From assembly GCA_026770585.1 (NCBI GenBank), contig MU648167.1, positions 1 to 20,485 of the forward strand: DNA of 20,485 bases, written 5' to 3'. Below are positions 15,948 through 20,485 of the stretch, piece by piece. Every line of letters starts with the position of its first letter. Within the stretch, counting starts at the first letter, position 1. This DNA comes from Baffinella frigidus (taxonomy: Eukaryota > Cryptophyceae > Cryptomonadales > Baffinellaceae). A program made the position numbers and the translations under genes. The notes beneath the pieces were generated by a model. The model searched no databases and had not been told where the DNA came from. It worked only from the letters and a program-made list of their open reading frames with translations.

Positions 15948-16166
15948 ATAGAATATTTTTTATTATGGGTGGTGGTGTATGTATCCGATTAAATAAAGCA
16001 CAACACACCACAAACGACTCAATTGTTCCATATTTATTCGCAGAGATAGCCTCTCGATGAAACACGAACACTGTACTCAAGAATAGTGAAATTCAACACC
16101 CAAATACAGGCATATGCATTGGTTTCCGTCATCTTTATTGAAACACACACACCCACACAGCTACTC
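15948..16166. other. Upstream of the ankyrin gene and 3' flank of the next gene
   Basis: On the minus strand, CCCATAATAAAAAATATTC just before the ankyrin start is the only TATA-like sequence. The right half is the 3' flank of the gene ending at 16167, with AATAAA and a CA/GT tract. Confidence 0.5.
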
Positions 16167-16183
16167 TTAAAAGACCCCAACAA
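16101..16183 (-). repeat. Duplicated 3'-end segment, copy 2
   Basis: Partner of 14513-14597. It spans the last codons, stop, GT tract and AATAAA of the minus-strand gene ending at 16167. Confidence 0.85.
16134..16158 (-). terminator. GT tract and polyadenylation signal
   Basis: On the minus strand, GGGTGTGTGTGTTTCAATAAAG directly follows the gene ending at 16167; AATAAA is at 16139-16134, only about 28 bases after the stop codon. Confidence 0.6.
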
Positions 16184-17192
16184 CCCGCATCTTGACGAGA
16201 ACGACGACGATGAATCGCACCACCACGTTGACAAATGGTTCCACACCCCCAACACACACATTCTTAGGGACGGGTGTTAAAACCCCATCCACACTACCGC
16301 GACTTCCAGTCACGTTACACACACAACCGCGTGGAAATGTTATGCGTATGAAGAATATGCCTTTTCGTGTGTATCCTATCGAGGTTGTCGGAAACAAGAG
16401 TGGGTTGTCAGAATGTAGTGCCATATACGCACGGACCTCGTCTACATCAGGATCTTCCACGTCCTTCTTCACAACTTTCAGAAGTTGATCCCATCCCACA
16501 ACATCCATGAAAAAGAGGTTGTTTGCATCGTCGACACGAGATTGGATGCGGACAACTCTCGAATAGAGTCGTTCCAGCACTCTTTGCATGAGAGAATCGG
16601 CGGGATTAATAACAAGAGTCGTGTTTGTCCGCATTGTCACCGACAGCATATTTACTGTCGGATATATCGGAGATTCTCTGTCGTCGGTTATATCTCGAAC
16701 AAAACCAACGATATCCTCCAGCGAGCGACCGCCTTTAAATGTCCAGATTTTCTTTTTTTCGCGATATGCAAATCGACCATGGACGCTATGAAATAGACGA
16801 TGAGTGCCTATAAATTGCCGATGTTGCACATGGATCCCAACACGCGGTGCCCCATGGAGCAATAGAGATCCAGCTGACGGCTCGTTCTCGAAGAGTCCTC
16901 GAAAACATCCACAAATATTCTCCATTGAGAGAGTTATATCACCGATACTTTCAGACGTCTCATTTGTGTCACTTGGAGCTTCAGTGATACATATGCCCGT
17001 GTCGCAGACACTCACAAGTTTGCCAGCGATTTTCCGCACCTCGTCGTCGAGAATGCACATATAATCGACCATGTTTTCTTGTCTCGGGAGGAGGCAATGT
17101 CCATTTTCAAACACAACTCTCTGCATTGTCTGCGATACCACCGTAGATGGGATCATAATCGACGCAATCGGTATGTTTGTCGATGGATCCAT
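16167..17192 (-). CDS. Hypothetical protein, about 341 residues, overlapping the gene upstream
   Basis: The frame is open on the minus strand from 17243. The first ATG is at 17192; others lie at 17156 and 17126. It overlaps the end of the frame at 17107-17733 in another frame. The protein is rich in Val, Ile and Arg, with repeated beta-like strands such as NMLSVTMRTNTTLVINPA followed by helix RVLERLYSRVVRIQSRV, and IFFIRITFPRGCVCNVTGSRGSVD. The last vaguely recalls the strand-Gly-strand pattern of TBP-like folds but is too weak to assign. The C-terminus is hydrophobic (FVNVVVRFIVVVLVKMRVVGVF) and may be a membrane anchor. It could be an independent overlapping gene, or the second exon or shifted half of one protein with the upstream frame. 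Confidence 0.6.
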   Translation of the reverse strand: MDPSTNIPIASIMIPSTVVSQTMQRVVFENGHCLLPRQENMVDYMCILDDEVRKIAGKLVSVCDTGICITEAPSDTNETSESIGDITLSMENICGCFRGLFENEPSAGSLLLHGAPRVGIHVQHRQFIGTHRLFHSVHGRFAYREKKKIWTFKGGRSLEDIVGFVRDITDDRESPIYPTVNMLSVTMRTNTTLVINPADSLMQRVLERLYSRVVRIQSRVDDANNLFFMDVVGWDQLLKVVKKDVEDPDVDEVRAYMALHSDNPLLFPTTSIGYTRKGIFFIRITFPRGCVCNVTGSRGSVDGVLTPVPKNVCVGGVEPFVNVVVRFIVVVLVKMRVVGVF

Positions 17193-17733
17193 CGACGACG
17201 GGCTTAATGTCCATACACCCCCCGTCAAACACGTCGTACACAAAGTCCGGGCGTAGAAGTTCTGTCGCGAGTAGTAGGTCGCGCTTCAACCGTTCGACCA
17301 CAGGATCTACGATATGGTTGTCGTCTACAACCACCACAACCTCTTCGCGTGGTCTCGTGAGTTGTAACCTGTCGACGATATCCACAGAAAAAGCTCCTCC
17401 GTCGTTCCAACGCCAAAGTTTGTTTGATCGATCGACGGCCTCTACAGCTGTCGCGCCTCTGTTACCTGCATGCAGTGAATATTGAAGATGAAGAACAGAT
17501 AGGCGAATGGCCTCTAATTTCAACAACATTTGTGTACACGTGTCCAAAAGCACAGCTTGTGCCATGTCGTCCATGTTGTCGTCGATAACATGTGGTGGTG
17601 CATCCACATTGTCAGGGGGTTTACTCGTTGTGTGGCTGGGTGTGTGGTCGGGTGTGTTGCTGGGGGTGTGCACAACATCAATGTTGGTCAGTACATCGGT
17701 CTCGGTTACATCACACATAAAATCCGAAGACAT
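17107..17733 (-). CDS. Hypothetical acidic protein, 208 residues
   Basis: From the ATG at 17733-17731. The N-terminal 55 residues are low-complexity Thr/Pro/Asp/His (DHTPSHTTSKPPDN), the rest more regular, with a helical segment (LLDTCTQMLLKLEAIRLSVLHLQYSL), a basic patch and an acidic stretch (REEVVVVVDDNH). The frame ends within the overlap with the next open frame. Upstream are a TATA-like AATATAAGAG about 95 bases before the ATG, and two CACGTGTCA motifs further out. No family is recognised. Confidence 0.65.
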   Translation of the reverse strand: MSSDFMCDVTETDVLTNIDVVHTPSNTPDHTPSHTTSKPPDNVDAPPHVIDDNMDDMAQAVLLDTCTQMLLKLEAIRLSVLHLQYSLHAGNRGATAVEAVDRSNKLWRWNDGGAFSVDIVDRLQLTRPREEVVVVVDDNHIVDPVVERLKRDLLLATELLRPDFVYDVFDGGCMDIKPVVDGSIDKHTDCVDYDPIYGGIADNAESCV

Positions 17734-17851
17734 TCAAACACTAACAATCTCGGTAGCGTGATGGCAAAGCGTGTGAGGGCTTACCTTATCTATGTGGTTG
17801 ACGTCGGTGTGGGAACTACCACTCTTATATTGAGATTAAATAAACACATGC

Positions 17852-17868
17852 CACGTGTCAATTGACTA
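17852..17868. promoter_or_regulatory. CACGTGTCAA plus TTGACTA motif pair
   Basis: CACGTGTCAA at 17852-17861 is followed immediately by TTGACTA at 17862-17868. This is the same pair as at 12720-12738, about 120 bases upstream of the minus-strand gene at 17733. Confidence 0.5.
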
Positions 17869-17889
17869 TATTGATGATTGGATAAACAA

Positions 17890-17898
17890 CACGTGTCA
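17890..17898. promoter_or_regulatory. Second CACGTGTCA motif
   Basis: CACGTGTCA recurs 38 bases after the copy at 17852. Two sites near one promoter argue against chance. Confidence 0.45.
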
Positions 17899-17977
17899 GT
17901 TTCTTAAATCATCGATGGGTTGCTGTGAAATGTGAGTAAAAATGTTTCCAGAGACGTGTGAAGTTGCCCATGAAGCG

Positions 17978-17988
17978 TTTATTGAACT

Positions 17989-18026
<38 letters not shown>
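17978..18026 (-). terminator. GT tract and polyadenylation signal
   Basis: On the minus strand a long GT repeat (complement of about 17987-18026) runs into GTTCAATAAACG, with AATAAA at 17983-17978. It lies about 170 bases after the stop of the gene ending at 18154. Confidence 0.55.
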
Positions 18027-18047
18027 TCAACCCAAATCCAGAACCAC

Positions 18048-18132
18048 TCATGTTGTCTGTCCTATGCGCACAGTTTGCATGTGCACACCCCGTCTGCTCT
18101 CCAGCCCTTCTCGAGCTACGCTATAGCCATGC
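18048..18132. pseudogene. 85-base dispersed repeat, copy B, broken reading frame
   Basis: Matches 3945-4029 with 5 mismatches in 85. On the minus strand it corresponds to the last 22 codons of the small protein at 3959-4117, but one Glu codon is a TAG here and two other residues differ (Ala to Asp, Glu to Lys). Beyond the ATG-like end the sequences no longer match. It is either a decayed gene fragment or a non-coding 3'-end element. Confidence 0.6.
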
Positions 18133-18153
18133 TTTCATACTTATGCGATTTAT

Positions 18154-18489
18154 TCATACACCACAGCGTTTCACACGTTTCTTGGGGGTTTCATCACTAC
18201 TATCATCGTCCACGTCATCGCCGTCGTTGTTGATTTGAGACTCTTCGAAATTGCGGTATAGGGTGGCGATGCCGTTGTTCGTAGAGATGAAGTGGTTGTG
18301 CATTAAAATGCATTTGATCCCATCGACAGATCCCGTTTGATGGGCTTGAAGAACCGAAATTCTGAAAACGCTATAGGACATAGAGCGTCGCAGAGAGAAG
18401 CCTGCTGTGAGCATACTCATTTCTTTCTCAAATCTTGCAAGTTCGGAAATTGTTCCTACAGGTAATTGTGCGATGATCTGCTGCTGCAT
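18154..18489 (-). CDS. Small protein with acidic tail and basic nuclear-type signal
   Basis: From the ATG at 18489-18487 (MQQQIIAQLPVG), 111 residues; a longer frame to 18552 exists only from a non-ATG codon and would overlap the next gene. The first two thirds are helical and polar (ISELARFEKEMSMLTAGF). Then comes NNDGDDVDDDSSDE, a strongly acidic run, and PKKRVKR, a classical monopartite nuclear localisation pattern, three residues from the C-terminus. A nuclear protein binding basic partners such as histones would fit, but the family is not recognised. Confidence 0.6.
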   Translation of the reverse strand: MQQQIIAQLPVGTISELARFEKEMSMLTAGFSLRRSMSYSVFRISVLQAHQTGSVDGIKCILMHNHFISTNNGIATLYRNFEESQINNDGDDVDDDSSDETPKKRVKRCGV

Positions 18490-18517
18490 CACACAGATCT
18501 TTTTGTGTTTTGTATTT

Positions 18518-19141
18518 TTACTCGTTTTGCGCACACCGAACGTTTTTTGCAAACACTGCGTTGCCGAAGACTACCTGCTGCCTGCCACTTTTCCACGAAG
18601 CTACAGAGATGCTTTTCAACACCTTGCGGCTTTCTATAACAATATCGCTATCAAGGAGTACACTCATCACGATCGGAGGGCATAGCGTGGACAGCCAGTT
18701 ATGACCATTGTTCATGCGTATCGTTTTTACGATGCGAAGAGAGATACGCATCTCCGGTGGTGTAAAAGTCCCTGGGAGCATGATCGACAGTATAAGCCGG
18801 TCGACTGAAAGTAGGATTTTTCCGTTGACTGTGCCGCCACGAGCACAGCAACCATTTTGGCGTCTTATCCAACTATCACAGTTACCACACACGAAAAAAC
18901 TTTTCATATTGTTGCGTAGATGTCGCAGATATTCAAAGAGGAACGGTGTCGGCGCCGCCCTCTCATCCAAGAATTTGTGTAACACGGACGTGGAAAGAAC
19001 ATACGAGCTATTTCTAGCACGTCCGCTTTGAAAACAAAGCTGACAGACGCGCAAAGGCCCGTTCGGTGGTTTCCGTGTTGGTTTGCAAACCGCCTTAGCT
19101 TCGGCGGTGTCTACAGACGAGGAAATTCGTGCCACTAACAT
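18518..19141 (-). CDS. Putative zinc-binding protein, 207 residues
   Basis: From the ATG at 19141-19139, only 17 bases from the divergent TBP start. Two Cys pairs, VCQLC (33-36) and VCGNC (85-88), are separated by 48 residues, giving a C-x2-C...C-x2-C arrangement likely to bind one zinc ion; CCARGG follows at 98. The segment between contains a helix (FLFEYLRHLRNNMKSF). The second half is beta-rich with repeated basic residues (MRISLRIVKTIRMNNGHNW). The family is not recognised. Sharing an intergenic space with TBP suggests a related role in transcription, as inference. Confidence 0.7.
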   Translation of the reverse strand: MLVARISSSVDTAEAKAVCKPTRKPPNGPLRVCQLCFQSGRARNSSYVLSTSVLHKFLDERAAPTPFLFEYLRHLRNNMKSFFVCGNCDSWIRRQNGCCARGGTVNGKILLSVDRLILSIMLPGTFTPPEMRISLRIVKTIRMNNGHNWLSTLCPPIVMSVLLDSDIVIESRKVLKSISVASWKSGRQQVVFGNAVFAKNVRCAQNE

Positions 19142-19158
19142 CGTAGAGTAAACGTTGA

Positions 19159-20177
19159 ATGCGGAAACGCACGTACACTGCTCTTATTGAAGATTCGTGT
19201 GTTCCCATCGAACCCGATGACGTGGCAGCAAAACACAACTCCGTTGTGGATACAAAACGCACCGTTTCAGATATAAACACTGTAACAATACCCGCACCGA
19301 TACAAAATGTGCAGCTGTTGACCAATCCTGTGACCACCTCTACGATGGACGTGTCGTTGTCAAAAGACGGTTCCGAGCAGACGTTTGTCGCCAGTGTTTC
19401 GACACCATTACAATTGATAGACGATACTCCAATTGCAACGATCCATAACTTGGTTGGGACATGCTGTATCTCCAGCTCGGTCATGCCGATCGACTTGGAG
19501 TATGTGTACAAGAGTATGCCGAATTCTTTTTATTGCAGAACGAGATTTGCGGCAGTCACGATAAGATTCACGGATCCTGTTTGCACCGGACTGTTATTTA
19601 CGTCGGGCAAGCTTGTGGTAACGGGGTGTAAATCGCTCACAGAATGTATTCTCGCATCCCTCAAAATTGTCAGGATGTTAGAACGTCATATACCGACAAT
19701 CACATTCCAAGTACTAAGCTCGGTTGTGCAAAACGTCGTTGCACACGTGGTGATACCGATGCCACATGGGACGAAGCTCAACATCGACAAATTGTATCTC
19801 GATCGAGCGTGTAACTGCACATGTAATACGCAAACCCACCCCCGTAATAAAACAGTTGATAAACACCAACCCCACTACTACTCAAACAGTTGCTAACCTT
19901 CACAATATCCCCTATACCAGTTCAGAAGGCTATGTTTCCAGGTTTAATATTCAGACCGGACCGGTCGCCGGTTGTTCTTCTTCTATTCCACTCAGGAAAA
20001 GTCGTAATAACGGTAATCCCATACCCAGACCCAGTTGAATGTTTTTGTCGTTTTTCTTGGTGATTTTTGCCGTTTTCATAACCCTTTCCGTGTTGAAATC
20101 AGGGTGGCAGGAAGGAATCGGACATTGCCAACGGGTGGCGCGATCTCTGGCCTATCGTAAAGGCATATGTCCAATAA
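19159..20177 (+). CDS. tbp: TATA-box-binding protein, apparently spliced (3 exons)
   Basis: Proposed exons 19159-19822, 19921-20012 and 20103-20177; together 277 codons including the stop. TBP is a saddle of two repeats that binds the TATA box and starts transcription. The first repeat is clear in exon 1: TIHNLVGTCCI (94-104), RFAAVTIRFTDP (129-140), LLFTSGKLVVTGCKSL (145-160). Residues 1-90 are a non-conserved tail. The second repeat starts in exon 1 (FQVLSSVVQNVVAHVV), where the open frame then loses similarity and stops at 19896. FPGLIFR and VVLLLFHSGKVVIT appear in another frame at 19921-20012, and a C-terminal helix containing DIANGWRDLWPIVKAYV in a third position from 20103. Each piece meets a GT-AG boundary in the right phase. 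Family assignment is secure; splicing is strongly suggested, not proven. Confidence 0.88.
19823..19920 (+). other. Proposed TBP intron 1 (98 bases)
   Basis: Donor T-GTAATAC at 19823, branch-like TTGCTAAC at 19890-19897, acceptor CCTATACCAG at 19920, then exon 2. The phase is 1. Donors at 19811 (GTAACT) and 19844 (GTAATA) are also in phase, but only 19823 gives the usual spacing, 14 residues between the Leu that ends the short helix segment and the Phe-Pro-Gly of the second TBP repeat. Confidence 0.75.
20013..20102 (+). other. Proposed TBP intron 2 (90 bases)
   Basis: Donor ACG-GTAATCC at 20013, branch-like CATAACC at 20077-20083, acceptor GAAATCAG at 20102. The phase is 0. Exon 2 ends at the Thr and exon 3 opens at the Gly of the conserved Thr-Gly-Ala/Gly-Lys/Arg motif. 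Donor and acceptor resemble those of intron 1. Without removal, translation would continue only about 12 codons. Confidence 0.75.
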
Positions 20178-20284
20178 GAAGGAGACGTATAGACCGATAT
20201 GTACGATGTGTGTAGTGACACAGAATCACAGAGATGTGGTCCACAACCGTAGCTTTGTAAGTTGCATCTGAAGTGTCATGCTGC

Positions 20285-20479
20285 TTAGTCGTAGTCTGAA
20301 TCTGAGTCACCAACCCAACGACCTCGAATATGGGAGTCGAACCATTCGTTGTCTGTGTTACATAAACGACACAGTCCATATCTCTGAAGGGTCTCGACGG
20401 GCTGTATTGTCTCACAATTCAGACATGGCCAGATACAATTGATACAGAAGATCATCTTGTTCACTCTCGACATACCCAT
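20285..20479 (-). CDS. Small zinc-ribbon protein, 64 residues
   Basis: From the ATG at 20479-20477; an ATG two codons later is also possible. Six cysteines form FCINC (12, 15), PCLNC (19, 22) and LCRLC (37, 40). Cys19-x2-Cys22-x14-Cys37-x2-Cys40 matches the zinc-ribbon spacing seen in small transcription proteins such as RNA polymerase subunits and TFIIS-type domains, but no further motif settles which. The C-terminus is acidic (VGDSDSDYD). It is convergent with TBP, with 107 bases between. The alternative minus-strand frame at 20152-20415 has no Cys pattern and is judged a shadow. Confidence 0.68.
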   Translation of the reverse strand: MGMSRVNKMIFCINCIWPCLNCETIQPVETLQRYGLCRLCNTDNEWFDSHIRGRWVGDSDSDYD

Positions 20480-20485
20480 GAGAAA

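Larger units (their letters stand above)
17734..18153. promoter_or_regulatory. Promoter and 3'-flank region
   Basis: No gene seen. The left part holds the upstream sequences of the minus-strand gene at 17733: TATA-like sequence near 17827, CACGTGTCAA with TTGACTA at 17852-17868 and CACGTGTCA at 17890-17898. The right part is the 3' flank of the minus-strand gene ending at 18154: the 85-base repeat copy, a long CA tract and an AATAAA. Confidence 0.6.

Noticed and set aside
15992-15997. Plus-strand AATAAA
   Set aside because: No plus-strand gene ends nearby; both flanking genes are on the minus strand.
16200-16400. TBP-like fold in the protein ending at 16167
   Set aside because: ITFPRGCVCNVTGSRGS only loosely recalls the TBP SGK-x2-x-TG motif; no second supporting motif was found.
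19860-19896. Ribosomal frameshift as the explanation for the TBP frame break
   Set aside because: A shift here could recover the FPGLIFR segment but adds about ten extra residues and does not explain the second break at 20013; no slippery heptamer or clear hairpin was seen.
20013-20036. 24-base GTAATC...CCCAG intron in TBP
   Set aside because: Too short for spliceosomal removal, and the frame that follows does not match the TBP C-terminus; the acceptor at 20102 does.

Overview
The window looks like part of the genome of a large double-stranded DNA virus of a eukaryote, or a virus-derived episome or insertion. About twenty mostly intronless genes lie on both strands with short gaps. The mix is typical of such genomes: a very divergent TATA-box-binding protein (TBP), a serpin, two ankyrin-repeat proteins, a RING-like protein, a DEDD exonuclease, several small zinc-binding proteins and many proteins I do not recognise. 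No ribosomal or tRNA genes and no bacterial-style ribosome binding sites were seen. No hallmark capsid, polymerase or packaging gene is present, so the lineage cannot be fixed. A Cys-rich surface protein with an Arg-Arg-Leu-Leu C-terminal domain of a kind I associate with protist proteins, together with a TBP carrying short introns, makes a protist host (for example for a mirusvirus-like or giant virus) my preferred guess. That is inference.

Layout. 1-1203 (minus): a RING-like protein running off the left edge, with DNA repeats in its 3' part. 1204-1697: repeats without a gene. 1698-2726 (plus): a GC-rich multi-pass membrane protein with an internal duplication. 2727-4207: three small genes and repeats. 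4208-8260 (minus): a 1350-residue protein, probably structural, back to back with the plus-strand Cys-rich surface protein at 8511-9695. 9696-10048: a degenerate minisatellite. 10133-11991 (plus): an ankyrin protein and the serpin. 12276-13448: a coiled-coil protein and two small genes. 13739-14434 (plus): the exonuclease, perhaps with a short upstream exon. 14667-17733 (minus): a large ankyrin protein and two overlapping reading frames. 18154-19141 (minus): a small acidic-tailed protein and a zinc-binding protein, divergent from TBP at 19159-20177 (plus). 20285-20479 (minus): a small zinc-ribbon protein.

The strongest observation is the TBP gene. The open frame stops in the middle of the second TBP repeat, and the missing pieces lie downstream in the correct frames, separated by two GT-AG intervals of 98 and 90 bases. 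Accepting both as introns gives gap-free alignment to the TBP core through to its normal C-terminus. A similar candidate intron precedes the exonuclease, and splice-donor-like sequences sit exactly at the stop codons of two other genes.

Shared control signals are also visible. A CACGTGTCA(A) motif, sometimes paired with TTGACTA, recurs in intergenic regions. Three minus-strand 3' ends share a (GT)n tract followed at once by an AATAAA polyadenylation signal, and two pairs of 3'-end segments are near-identical copies. How the genes work together can only be sketched: TBP and the zinc-ribbon proteins point to a virus-encoded transcription layer; the serpin, ankyrin and RING-like proteins to interaction with host proteins; the Cys-rich and membrane proteins to surfaces.
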